Assembly: GCA_021730635.1 (NCBI GenBank)
Contig: JAJNNC010000016.1
Coordinates: 1 to 64,000 of the forward strand
Length of the DNA: 64,000 bases
From: Catalimonadaceae bacterium JC749
GTDB taxonomy: Bacteria; Bacteroidota; Bacteroidia; Cytophagales; Cyclobacteriaceae
Reading direction: 5' to 3'
The notes under the pieces were generated by a model. The model did not search any database. It saw only the letters and a list, made by a program, of their open reading frames with translations, and was not told the origin of the DNA. Positions 1 to 8,475 of the stretch are shown one piece after another; within the stretch, counting starts at the first letter, position 1; each line of letters opens with the position of its first letter. The position numbers and the translations under genes were made by a program.

Positions 1-1381
1 TAGCATTGTAATAACAAATATTTTTGACCATCTGGCCGAGTAGATTCATATCATCAGGAAGTTCTCCTTTTTCCACTTCCTCTCCCAGCAGATTACATAG
101 AATACGGCGAAAATATTCATGGCGGGGATAGGATAGAAAGCTGCGTGAGTCGGTTAGCATCCCTACAAAATGGCTCAGCAGCCCCAACTGTGACAGGGCA
201 TTTAACTGCCACTCTATGCCTTCTTTCTGATCCAGGAACCACCATCCGGAGCCCATTTGCATCTTACCAGCCACTGAACCGTCATTGAAGTTGCCCAGCA
301 TGCTGGCCACCAGATAGTTGTCGCGTGGGTTAAGATTATAAATAATAGTCTTGGTTAATTGATTGGTAGCATCCAGCTTGTCAAAGAAGCGGGCCATAGA
401 GCCGGCCATGTCAAAATCACCAATAGAGTCAAAGCCGGTATCAGCACCTAAAACCCGCAGCATGCGGCTGTTATTGTTGCGCAAGGCTCCCAGATGAAAC
501 TGCTGTGTCCATTCTTTCTCATGATCCATCAGCGCCAGCTCATAAAGCAGGGCTGATTTGAGTTTGAGGATCTGCGTGGCAGACAAGGCATGCCCACAGC
601 GAACCTGGTCAAAGGCCTGGTCTATTTCTGCCTGGGTATACTCTTCTGCGTACAACTGTTCCAGGCCATGATCCGACAACTGACAGCCTGCCTGGGCAAA
701 GTAATCATGTCTTTTACGCAGCGCTTCCAGTAAGGTCTCATAGCGATGAATAGACAAATTTGAAGCTTGCTCCAGCTTTTGCATATACACATTAAATGCC
801 TTTGGATCTTCGACGGCCATGGCCTTATCTGCCCGAAAGGCTGGCAGTACAGGGATCTCAAAACCATCTTCCCGGAGCTTGTCATGATGTTCCAGTGAGT
901 CTGCCGGGTCATCTGTGGTACAGACCACTTCTACCTGCATGCGTCTCAGCAGGTTACGGCAACTGAAACTATCCTGTTGTAATTGCTCCGTACAGTTATG
1001 ATAAATCTGCCGGGCTGAGGTAGGATTCAGCAAAGTATGGATGCCAAAATAGCGTTGTAGTTCCAGATGAGTCCAGTGATACAGCGGGTTTCGCAGTGTA
1101 TAAGGGACGGTAGCGGCATATTGCTCAAACTTTTCATAGTCATCGGCATCTCCCGTACAAAAGCGTTCGTCTATGCCATGGCTGCGCATAGCCCGCCATT
1201 TATAGTGATCTCCATAAAGCCAGATTTCCGTCAGATTTTTAAATTTCTTATCCTGCGCGATCTGCTCAACCGGTAGATGGCAGTGATAGTCTATGATAGG
1301 TTGCTGCTCAGCATATTGATGATAAAGCTGTTGGGCTGTCTGGCTATGCAATAAAAATTCTTCATCTAAAAACTTTTTCAT
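1..1381 (-). CDS. uxaC: Uronate isomerase (glucuronate/galacturonate isomerase), 3' end outside window
   Basis: The enzyme isomerises D-galacturonate to D-tagaturonate (and glucuronate to fructuronate) in the cytoplasm, the first step after import of pectin-derived uronates. The minus-strand frame reads from the ATG at 1379-1381 to the window edge, giving 460 residues. It carries the metal-binding motif DYHCHLP with H33 and H35, followed by the typical family blocks YTLRNPLYHWTHLEL, CTTDDPADSLEHH and YLVASMLGNFNDG. It ends at ICYYNA, which in this family lies a few residues from the C terminus, so only about ten codons are missing. It starts 6 bp after the LacI-family gene stop and is probably co-transcribed with it. 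It is the catabolic end of the neighbouring pectin locus. The identification is firm. Confidence 0.95.
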   Translation of the reverse strand, partial: MKKFLDEEFLLHSQTAQQLYHQYAEQQPIIDYHCHLPVEQIAQDKKFKNLTEIWLYGDHYKWRAMRSHGIDERFCTGDADDYEKFEQYAATVPYTLRNPLYHWTHLELQRYFGIHTLLNPTSARQIYHNCTEQLQQDSFSCRNLLRRMQVEVVCTTDDPADSLEHHDKLREDGFEIPVLPAFRADKAMAVEDPKAFNVYMQKLEQASNLSIHRYETLLEALRKRHDYFAQAGCQLSDHGLEQLYAEEYTQAEIDQAFDQVRCGHALSATQILKLKSALLYELALMDHEKEWTQQFHLGALRNNNSRMLRVLGADTGFDSIGDFDMAGSMARFFDKLDATNQLTKTIIYNLNPRDNYLVASMLGNFNDGSVAGKMQMGSGWWFLDQKEGIEWQLNALSQLGLLSHFVGMLTDSRSFLSYPRHEYFRRILCNLLGEEVEKGELPDDMNLLGQMVKNICYYNA

Positions 1382-1387
1382 AGGCTG

Positions 1388-2419
1388 TTAATTATTTTCT
1401 TTCCGAAGAGAAGAGGCGCGAATGATGATTTCAGGCGTGAGGATCGTTTTTTGCCGGATAGGTTTTTTATCGGATTGCAGCTGTTCAAAGAAAAGCTCAG
1501 CCGTAAAATTTCCCATCGTGATGCTCAACTGGTCCACTGTGGTCAGCGGAGGGTCTGTAAAAGAAGTAAATGGTTCGTTACTGAACCCTGCCAGGGCTAT
1601 TTCCTGAGGAATTTTTATTTTCTGCTCTTTCAGCACCTGCATAGCACCCATGGCGCCGTAATCGCTGGCAGAGAAGATAGCATCTGGTCGCTTCTTCAGC
1701 TTTAACAGTTTTTTCATACTGTTTCTGCCATCTTCCAGCTGAAGGTTACTTTCCACCACCAGGCTTTCTTCAAAGGGAATATCATGATCTCTCAGGGCAT
1801 CCTGATACCCTCTCAGGCGTTCTTTATAAATACTGATTTTTCTCGGATTGGTAAAGTGGGCGATGCGCCTGCATCCCTGCTGAATGAGATGTTCTACTAT
1901 CTTGTAGGCACCCAGATGATCATCTATCATCACCTGGCTCACATCCAGTTCGTCGGTAGTGCGGTCAAACAACAACACAGGAACCCCTTTAGCCTGCGCT
2001 TGCTTAAAATGGTCAAACGCTGTCGTATTTTTACCGATGGAGGCCAGGATACCGTCTACTCCCGCACTGACCAGCGCTTCCACCGTCTGCACTTCCTTCT
2101 CATAACTATCATACGACTGACAGATAATCACTTTATAATTAATTTTGTTGGCTATCTCTTCAATCCCTCGGACGACAGAAGCAAAAAAACTTCTATCGGC
2201 AGTAGGTACGATCACCCCAATAATATGACTTTTACCATGGCGTAATGCGGCTGCAATCTGGTTGGGCTGATAATTAAGCTGTTTGGCGGCTTTCAAGACG
2301 GCTTTTTTCGTCTCTTCGCTGATCCTGGGATTGTTGTGCAAAGCCCTGGATACAGTAGAAGCCGTCACATTGAGCTTTTTGGCAATATCATGTATCGTTG
2401 TCTTTGTTTTATCGGCCAT
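1388..2419 (-). CDS. LacI-family transcriptional regulator
   Basis: This is a cytoplasmic DNA-binding repressor or activator with a sugar-binding-like effector domain, here most likely sensing a uronate or pectin catabolite. Residues 8-28 form the LacI helix-turn-helix (IHDIAKKLNVTASTVSRALH). It is followed by a hinge (YQPNQIAAALRHGKS) and a periplasmic-binding-protein-like domain (IGVIVPTADRSFFASV to the end), total 343 residues, normal for the family. An upstream in-frame ATG at 2486-2488 would add 23 residues before the HTH. I prefer the ATG at 2417-2419 because LacI HTHs begin within a few residues of the N terminus. It forms a probable operon with uxaC. The gene-free region upstream holds CG-centred palindromes that are candidate operators. 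The ligand is inferred from context only. Confidence 0.93.
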   Translation of the reverse strand: MADKTKTTIHDIAKKLNVTASTVSRALHNNPRISEETKKAVLKAAKQLNYQPNQIAAALRHGKSHIIGVIVPTADRSFFASVVRGIEEIANKINYKVIICQSYDSYEKEVQTVEALVSAGVDGILASIGKNTTAFDHFKQAQAKGVPVLLFDRTTDELDVSQVMIDDHLGAYKIVEHLIQQGCRRIAHFTNPRKISIYKERLRGYQDALRDHDIPFEESLVVESNLQLEDGRNSMKKLLKLKKRPDAIFSASDYGAMGAMQVLKEQKIKIPQEIALAGFSNEPFTSFTDPPLTTVDQLSITMGNFTAELFFEQLQSDKKPIRQKTILTPEIIIRASSLRKENN

Positions 2420-2692
2420 ACTTCCAGAGATATAGGCTGGGCTCTGCGGAAAGATGACAGGCATCACAGTTCGCAGTGTGGTGCTCAAGTTGGAAAGTTT
2501 GTGCTTTCCTCAACATCCATGCATATAGGTATGATACTGTCCTCATCAATTAACAATATATTTACCACAGGCCTTCAGTCAGCCTGTGATCTTCTAAAAA
2601 ACGAACCTTTCAGCATACAGGTGTTTCAATACTCCTCAGATAATTCAGCCTGATCATGGAATGCTTCCCCTTATACGCCAAGGTTAATATGT

Positions 2693-2702
2693 AATCGTTT
2701 GC
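2693..2702. promoter_or_regulatory. Candidate LacI-family operator half (AATCGTTTGC), copy 1
   Basis: The 10-mer AATCGTTTGC is repeated exactly at 3097-3106. Here it is followed directly by GCAAA, so TTTGCGCAAA (2698-2707) is a separate perfect 10-bp palindrome. CG-centred, A/T-flanked symmetric sites are typical of LacI-family operators. Binding is inferred. Confidence 0.4.
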
Positions 2703-2828
2703 GCAAAATAAGGATTATTCCTTGCAATGCAAAAAAATAATTTATCATCATTGATAAAATAAAGCCTTTAATTACACCTCAGTTTGTTAAACATGCAGAA
2801 ATACAACAACATATTTATAGATTATTGG

Positions 2829-2843
2829 TGCTTGGACCAAGCA
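2829..2843. promoter_or_regulatory. Perfect 15-bp palindrome, candidate operator
   Basis: TGCTTGGACCAAGCA is perfectly symmetric around one central base. With a one-base centre it cannot form an RNA hairpin, so a dimeric DNA-binding protein site is more likely. It lies 11 bp before the 22-bp near-palindrome. Confidence 0.45.
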
Positions 2844-2854
2844 TCCTGGTTACG

Positions 2855-2876
2855 GTTGTACAACCGATTGTGCAAC
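2855..2876. promoter_or_regulatory. 22-bp near-palindrome, candidate LacI-family operator
   Basis: The site has the form GTTG-t-ACAA-c-CG-a-TTGT-g-CAAC: ten of the eleven arm pairs were examined and only two are broken. It is centred on CG as in LacI-family operators. The centre is about 30 bp from the centre of the neighbouring 15-bp palindrome, close to three helical turns, so both could lie on the same DNA face. Confidence 0.5.
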
Positions 2877-3093
2877 AGGAACCCTTTGTATATATAGATA
2901 AGTAGTAAAATCTTCAGTTGATTCAGGCATATTGCGGGTCAATACAGCGTATAAATCAGGTCTAGGAAAGAATAAGTACAGAGATTTTGTTGCTGATGTC
3001 AACAAATACCCTCTTTAGAGCACGCAGCCTGTGAGCGTTTCTTTCCTTTGTTGCGAAAAAAAATTTTATAGCGATGCAGTAAAAAAAATCTTA

Positions 3094-3107
3094 TGCAATC
3101 GTTTGCA
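3094..3107. promoter_or_regulatory. Candidate LacI-family operator TGCAATCGTTTGCA
   Basis: This 14-bp CG-centred palindrome is broken only at the T/T pair next to the centre. It shares AATCGTTTGC with the site at 2693. It lies about 200 bp upstream of the sigma-factor gene. The regulator is presumed to be the adjacent LacI-family protein. Confidence 0.45.
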
Positions 3108-3286
3108 CATTTATTAATAATATTTCTGAATTTTTTTTGTAACAAAGATTTTTCCCGCTGATTTTTATAAAGTTGATAAAAAAATACAATAAAAAGCAAT
3201 GAATTTTGAAACAGAAAATATTAATAATATTGCAATTTTTACGATAAATATCTATTTACTTTCTTTCCTGTCTTGTATTATTTGAG

Positions 3287-3294
3287 TATTTTTG
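3287..3294 (+). promoter_or_regulatory. Possible Bacteroidota -7 box (TATTTTTG) for the sigma-factor gene
   Basis: TATTTTTG matches the Bacteroidota housekeeping consensus TAnnTTTG. No clear TTTG -33 element is visible at the expected distance. If it is used, transcription would begin close to 3300 and the in-frame ATGs at 3342 or 3345 would be better starts than 3309. Confidence 0.3.
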
Positions 3295-3308
3295 CAATAT
3301 TGTGAAAA

Positions 3309-3929
3309 ATGCCGTTAATGTATAAGAAGAGTAATTCACCTATGATGGATGATGAGAAAAAATGGATAAAGGCCCTGAAGGCAGGGAAAACGATAGCATT
3401 AGAAAAAATTTTTCAGCAATATCATCATGCGCTATACTATCACGCTCTGGACTTTGTGAAATCACCCTCCCTGGCAGAAGATGTGGTGCAAGAGGTTTTT
3501 GTAAAGCTTTGGGAGCATAGAGCACAGATCAATCCTGACCTGTCTTTTAAAGCTTATCTGTTTCGCATCGCCAGAAATCATATCATTAACCAGCTACAAA
3601 GAGCAAGTCGGGAAGTGAAAACCAAACAATATTATTCGCAACGTACCACTACTTACCATAACCAGGCGGAAGATCAGGTGATTTATGCTGACTATGAAGC
3701 CATTGCCCAGAAAGCCTTGGAGGAGCTCCCTCCTAAAAGAAAGATGGTATTTACCCTGCATCGCCTGGAAGGTAGAAAATACGACGAAATTGCCGATCTA
3801 CTGCATATTTCAAAAAATACGGTGCGTGACCATGTGGTGAAGGCTGAAAAATCTATCAAAGAGTATTTCGCCTGTCAGGCTAATATGACCATTTCCCTGT
3901 TTGTAGCCTGTCTTATTTCGCTGTTCTGA
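3309..3929 (+). CDS. ECF RNA polymerase sigma factor (FecI-like)
   Basis: This is an extracytoplasmic-function sigma-70 factor that directs RNA polymerase to the adjacent polysaccharide-utilization genes when released from its anti-sigma factor. Region 2 spans about residues 25-95 (SLAEDVVQEVFVKLWEHR) and region 4 about residues 135-190 (LPPKRKMVFTLHRLEGRKYDEIA and HISKNTVRDHVVKAEK). The hydrophobic C-terminal tail (TISLFVACLISLF) is common in Bacteroidota ECF factors. There are in-frame alternative starts at residues 4, 12 and 13; the shorter forms begin MDDEKKW and are equally plausible. The FecR gene follows after 65 bp and SusC after that, the usual sigma/anti-sigma/receptor cell-surface-signalling order. 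Confidence 0.93.
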   Translation: MPLMYKKSNSPMMDDEKKWIKALKAGKTIALEKIFQQYHHALYYHALDFVKSPSLAEDVVQEVFVKLWEHRAQINPDLSFKAYLFRIARNHIINQLQRASREVKTKQYYSQRTTTYHNQAEDQVIYADYEAIAQKALEELPPKRKMVFTLHRLEGRKYDEIADLLHISKNTVRDHVVKAEKSIKEYFACQANMTISLFVACLISLF

Positions 3930-3994
3930 AAAAAATAATTTTTTTTTAGTCTTCGAGCCATCACTTTGCGCCTGCCAGTTGTATTAGTAGTATA

Positions 3995-4999
3995 ATGCAG
4001 ACTCCTGACCTGAAACAATTATTTCAAAAGTTTATCAATAATCAATGCACTGACGCTGAAAGGGAAGAGGTGCTGTTTTATATACGCAATGCCCAGATAC
4101 CTCCTGAGTTTGAAGCGTTGATGCAGGAAAACCTGGATCAGAAATTAGCCTCCGGCCAGCGAGTGTCTCCGGAGATCTCTGAAAGAATAAGACAGCGTAT
4201 ACAGGAAAAAATACTGCCTGCCGGGAAGACAAGCCTGTCAGGGCCAAAACTGCTGCCAAGACGATGGCTGGCGATCGCCGCTACAGTTTCATTGTCCTTG
4301 CTGGCCAGTTGGGTATACTTTAACTTTCCTGGGTGGGGTCATTCCTATCAGGTTTACACGACCACCTATGGTGAAACCAGATCGTTGCAATTACCCGATG
4401 GTTCACAGGTAGTGCTCAATGCCAACTCCAAACTGACCTTGTCTTCCGATTGGCCTACCGCCTTAATAGAAGAAGAGGCTTTTGTGCGGGAAGTATGGTT
4501 GGAAGGAGAAGGTTTTTTCGACGTGAAAAAATTGTCCAAACCCATTGGCTTTGTTGTGCATACCGATGACCTGGAAGTAGAAGTGCTGGGAACTCGTTTC
4601 AATGTAAACTCACGGGAACAGATCACACGGGTCGTCCTGGATGAAGGCAAGGTAAAGCTATCCACACAACATCAACCTGAACTGATTATGAAACCAGGTG
4701 AGCTGGTAGAACTGACGAAAGTGAAGCCTCAGTTTCAAAAGAAAAAAGTAAACCCGGATACTTATCTGGCCTGGCGTCATGATGAACTGGTTTTTGAAGC
4801 TACACCCCTGACCGAAATTATTGATATGCTGAAAGACAATTATGGTTACGAAGTGATCATTCACCATGAAGCGGTCACAGAAGATATGCTGTTTACCGGG
4901 AAAGCCCCAGCGGATGATACAAGCCTGTTGCTGGAGATGCTGTCGGAGTCTTTTGATCTCAGCATTTTACAGGACAACAAAAAGATTGTTTTTGAATAA
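3995..4999 (+). CDS. FecR-family anti-sigma factor
   Basis: This is an inner-membrane anti-sigma protein that holds the ECF sigma factor and receives a signal from the STN domain of the SusC receptor. The N-terminal about 80 residues form the cytoplasmic sigma-binding part. A transmembrane helix lies near residues 88-108 (RRWLAIAATVSLSLLASWVYF region). The periplasmic FecR domain follows (TTYGETRSLQLPDGSQVVLNA and EVEVLGTRFNVNS). A C-terminal DUF4974-type domain lies at about residues 260-334 (LVFEATPLTEIIDMLKDNYG). The length of 334 aa is usual for the family. It sits between the sigma factor and susC, 65 bp from each. Confidence 0.93.
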   Translation: MQTPDLKQLFQKFINNQCTDAEREEVLFYIRNAQIPPEFEALMQENLDQKLASGQRVSPEISERIRQRIQEKILPAGKTSLSGPKLLPRRWLAIAATVSLSLLASWVYFNFPGWGHSYQVYTTTYGETRSLQLPDGSQVVLNANSKLTLSSDWPTALIEEEAFVREVWLEGEGFFDVKKLSKPIGFVVHTDDLEVEVLGTRFNVNSREQITRVVLDEGKVKLSTQHQPELIMKPGELVELTKVKPQFQKKKVNPDTYLAWRHDELVFEATPLTEIIDMLKDNYGYEVIIHHEAVTEDMLFTGKAPADDTSLLLEMLSESFDLSILQDNKKIVFE

Positions 5000-5064
5000 A
5001 AAGACATGGCCGTGAGGGTGCCGGGCAAGAAGAATATAGTTTAGTAGAACACCTAAAACAAATA

Positions 5065-8000
5065 ATGATGACTGATTATTTACTAACATCAGGCAGAAGA
5101 AGGTATTTGTCATTACTTTGCCTGCTTATGCTCAACCTGAGTTTTCTCAACCAGGCAGAGGCTCAGGAATTAGCCTCCAGTAATTTGCCTCCGAATCGGG
5201 GAGAATGGCAAACCAAACAGGTTTCATTGAAACAGATGCTGGGTGAACTGGAAACCTTACACCAGGTAAAGTTTGCTTTTGATGAACGACTTGTCACGGA
5301 TAAATTTGTGAATCCGGAACAGGTTGAAAAGGAAGAACTAGAACATGCCCTCCAGAAAATCCTTCGCCCTTTGAAGTTGAAACATAAACAACTGACAGAG
5401 AAGTATTATGTCATTCAGAAAATAAGCGAGGAAACAGGTCAGGATTTTATCCGAATAGAGAAGAAGGGAATAGGAACCGTAGCGGCTCCTTCCGGACAGA
5501 TGGCATCTCTCCGACTTCCTGTCGCTTCCCGTAAGGCTGCGGTAGAAAAGACGATCACCGGTACGGTCACTGACCTGGACAATGGGGACCCTTTGCCTGG
5601 GGTTAATATCCTGGCCAAAGGAACCAATACCGGCACAGTGACCGACATAGAGGGTTCCTATAGATTGACCGTTAGTGATGAAATTACTGTCCTGATCTTT
5701 TCTTCTATTGGTTACCTGACCGAAGAAGTGGAGATTGGCAATCAAACCCAGGTCAATATCGCCCTTTCTCCGGATATACAGTCGCTGCAGGAAGTGGTGG
5801 TGGTTGGCTATGGTACGCAGGAAAAAAAGGATCTGACAGGGGCGATCGCCAGTGTAGATGGGGAACAGATTGCAGAAAGAGGAACTGTCAATCCTTTGCA
5901 GGCCGTGCAGGGACAGGTAGCAGGGGTGGATATTTCTGCCGGTTCAGGCCGGGCCGGTGCAGGTTTCAACATACAGATCAGAGGGCAGAACTCCTTGTCG
6001 GCAGGAACCCCTCTCTTTGTGGTTGACAACGTAATTGTGGATAATATTGATTTTCTCAACCCGCAGGATATACAATCGATCGATGTGCTGAAAGATGCCT
6101 CTTCTACGGCCGTTTTTGGTTCAAGAGGCTCAAATGGGGTAGTCATTGTGACTACCAAGCAGGGGGCCGCAGGAGAAGCCAGGATTTCTTACGATGGCTA
6201 TGTGGGTGTTCGTCAAAATGCAAGGCAACCGGACTTTATGAGCGGCGATGAATGGTGGGAATACAGACAAAACGCCTATATCTCGCCGGCATTAATCAAT
6301 GGAGAACCCTACGATGCCACTGTAGGAGGAATAGAGGGTAGCGACGTACTGGCAGAGCGGTTGGCCAATAGAGAATATACTTTTTGGCCAGACTATTTCC
6401 TGCAAACCGGCTTACAACAAAACCATTGGCTTTCAGTATCAGGCGGTGGTGAAAAAACCAATTATGTGTTAGGCGCCGGTTATCAGGAAGAAAAAGGCAA
6501 CCTGCTGAAAGATTGGTTTAATCGCTACAACTTCAAAGCCAGTATCAACAGCGAACTGAATGATAAGTGGTCGGCAGGAGCCAGTTTTAACTTTTCTCTT
6601 TCAGAAATAGAAAGGGGTAGTCCCCGGGCCGTGATCAATGCCTACCGTATGTCTCCCCTGGTGACACCTTATGATTCACTGGGCGACCCCTTATACCAGC
6701 CTGCCAAGTATGCTGGCATCAGTTTTACCAGCTCGGTCAACCCACTTTTCGAAAACTGGTATTCGGAAGACAATACCCGGCAGATATTCGGCGTAGGCAA
6801 TTTATATTTACAGTATTCTCCGGTAGACTGGATTGATATCCGCTCTACTTTTGCCCCCAGGGTGAGCTATGACAGAAGAGGGCGTTTCTGGGGTTCACAG
6901 ACCGAAACCAGAAGCCTGGCAGATCCTGCCGCTCGTAGAGATGATGGAGAATCTTTCTCTTATAACTGGGATAACCAGATCATGGCAAAAAAACAATTTG
7001 GTGATCACAACTTCACCCTGATGGGGTTGTATAGCCTCTGGTATGAAAGAAATGAAAGTAGTTATATTCATGTAGAAAACCTGCCCTATGAATCTCTATA
7101 TTATAATTTAGGATCAGCACCGGATATTTTGTCGGTAGGTTCCGACTTTAGTAAAATCTCTCTCGTTTCTTATATGGGAAGATTAAACTATGCTTTCAGA
7201 GATAAGTACCTCCTCACACTTTCCAGTCGCTGGGATGGTTCTTCTAAGTTGGCGTCAGGTCATAAATGGGCAGTGTTTCCGTCTGCGGCAGTCGCCTGGA
7301 GAATTTCAGAAGAAAGCTTTCTACAGAATGCCGACTTTCTGGATAACTTAAAACTGCGTCTGAGCTATGGCTTTACCGGAAACAATAATATCAATCCCTA
7401 TGCGACCCAGGTGCTGGCCAACAATCAGACGTATTATGATTTTGGCGGAGCTTTGGCCAAAGGGTTTGCTCCCAATGGCATCGTGAACCCCAGGCTTACC
7501 TGGGAAAGAACCCGTGAGGTGGATCTGGGAGTAGATTATGACCTGTTTCAGGGAAGAGTAACAGGAACCATTGATGTATACAATAAACTCTCTAAGAATC
7601 TGCTGTTAGAGCGGGATTTGCCGAAAGAAACCGGTTGGGGAGCTCTGGTAGATAATATTGGCTCGGTGAGCAACAAAGGGATTGAGTTTTCCCTGCGAAC
7701 CGTCAATGTCAGCACCAATGATTTTACCTGGTCTACCACCTTCAATTTTGCCCGCAACAAAAATGAGATTGTAGAACTGCTGAACGGAAAAGAAGACCTG
7801 GTAGGAAACCGGTGGTTCATCGGCGAACCAATTACTGTCAACTACACCTATGTTTTTGATGGCATCTGGCAGGCCGATGAAGCTGATGAAGCGGCACAAT
7901 ACAACCAGCTACCGGGCCAGGCCAGGGTAAAAGACCTGGACGAGGATGGTGCTATCAGCGATGAGGATTATGCCATCATAGGGTCACCTATGCCTGACTG

Positions 8001-8475
8001 GACTGGCGGTTTCTCCACACAGTTCAGGTTCAAAAGCTTTGACTTATCCGCTTCTCTTTTCGCCCGGCAAGGAATTCAGGTAAGAAGTCCTTTCCATTCA
8101 GAGTTCTTGAATTATAAAGACAGAGGTCGTGCCAAACTTATGACCAACTATTATATGCCTCCGAATGATGTAACCCCAACCCGTATCTCTTATGAGTACC
8201 CGCAGCCAAACAATGTAGGCAACTTCTGGGATGCGGTAAAGGATTACAAAGATGCTTCGTTCGTGAAAGTGCAGAATATACAGCTGGGATATCGATTGCC
8301 CTCCGGCCTGATAGAGAGAGTGGGTATTCAGAACCTGAGGCTGTATGCCAATGTTCTGAACCCCTTTGTCTTTACCCAATACGATGGCTTCGATCCTGAA
8401 TGGGCTGATGAAGGCTTAGAGAGCACCGGCAATAGTTTTATCAATTACCAGTTTGGTGTAAACGTAACCTTTTAA
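5065..8475 (+). CDS. SusC/RagA-family TonB-dependent receptor with STN domain
   Basis: This is the outer-membrane beta-barrel importer for pectin oligosaccharides, energised by TonB. It begins with a signal peptide (LSLLCLLMLNLSFLNQAEAQ). An STN domain (about 45-115) is the module that contacts FecR and starts the sigma cascade. Next are a carboxypeptidase-regulatory-like beta-sandwich (about 165-245, TGTVTDLDNGDPLPGVNILA), the LQEVVVVGYGTQEKKDLTGA segment, a plug domain (about 250-365) and the barrel, ending in an aromatic residue (NVTF). At 1136 aa it has the expected size for an STN-bearing SusC. Its stop overlaps the susD start (TAATG), so the two are translationally coupled. The substrate is inferred from the neighbouring enzymes. 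Confidence 0.96.
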   Translation: MMTDYLLTSGRRRYLSLLCLLMLNLSFLNQAEAQELASSNLPPNRGEWQTKQVSLKQMLGELETLHQVKFAFDERLVTDKFVNPEQVEKEELEHALQKILRPLKLKHKQLTEKYYVIQKISEETGQDFIRIEKKGIGTVAAPSGQMASLRLPVASRKAAVEKTITGTVTDLDNGDPLPGVNILAKGTNTGTVTDIEGSYRLTVSDEITVLIFSSIGYLTEEVEIGNQTQVNIALSPDIQSLQEVVVVGYGTQEKKDLTGAIASVDGEQIAERGTVNPLQAVQGQVAGVDISAGSGRAGAGFNIQIRGQNSLSAGTPLFVVDNVIVDNIDFLNPQDIQSIDVLKDASSTAVFGSRGSNGVVIVTTKQGAAGEARISYDGYVGVRQNARQPDFMSGDEWWEYRQNAYISPALINGEPYDATVGGIEGSDVLAERLANREYTFWPDYFLQTGLQQNHWLSVSGGGEKTNYVLGAGYQEEKGNLLKDWFNRYNFKASINSELNDKWSAGASFNFSLSEIERGSPRAVINAYRMSPLVTPYDSLGDPLYQPAKYAGISFTSSVNPLFENWYSEDNTRQIFGVGNLYLQYSPVDWIDIRSTFAPRVSYDRRGRFWGSQTETRSLADPAARRDDGESFSYNWDNQIMAKKQFGDHNFTLMGLYSLWYERNESSYIHVENLPYESLYYNLGSAPDILSVGSDFSKISLVSYMGRLNYAFRDKYLLTLSSRWDGSSKLASGHKWAVFPSAAVAWRISEESFLQNADFLDNLKLRLSYGFTGNNNINPYATQVLANNQTYYDFGGALAKGFAPNGIVNPRLTWERTREVDLGVDYDLFQGRVTGTIDVYNKLSKNLLLERDLPKETGWGALVDNIGSVSNKGIEFSLRTVNVSTNDFTWSTTFNFARNKNEIVELLNGKEDLVGNRWFIGEPITVNYTYVFDGIWQADEADEAAQYNQLPGQARVKDLDEDGAISDEDYAIIGSPMPDWTGGFSTQFRFKSFDLSASLFARQGIQVRSPFHSEFLNYKDRGRAKLMTNYYMPPNDVTPTRISYEYPQPNNVGNFWDAVKDYKDASFVKVQNIQLGYRLPSGLIERVGIQNLRLYANVLNPFVFTQYDGFDPEWADEGLESTGNSFINYQFGVNVTF

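Larger units (their letters stand above)
2420..3308. other. Divergent intergenic regulatory region between lacI-uxaC and the sigma/susCD operon
   Basis: This stretch of almost 900 bp has no convincing gene on either strand. It becomes strongly A+T rich towards 3300. It contains a perfect 15-bp palindrome (2829-2843), a 22-bp near-palindrome (2855-2876) and two copies of the 10-mer AATCGTTTGC (2693-2702 and 3097-3106), the second inside a symmetric TGCAA-TCGT-TTGCA site. This is where a LacI-family regulator controlling both divergent transcripts would be expected to bind. Confidence 0.7.

Noticed and set aside
2829-2876. Rho-independent terminator
   Set aside because: The symmetric sites have one-base or no loops and no T run, so they cannot form stable RNA hairpins of that type.
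5338-8379. Long minus-strand reading frames inside susC and susD
   Set aside because: They lie opposite strongly supported genes and have no recognisable motifs; shadows of the coding strand.
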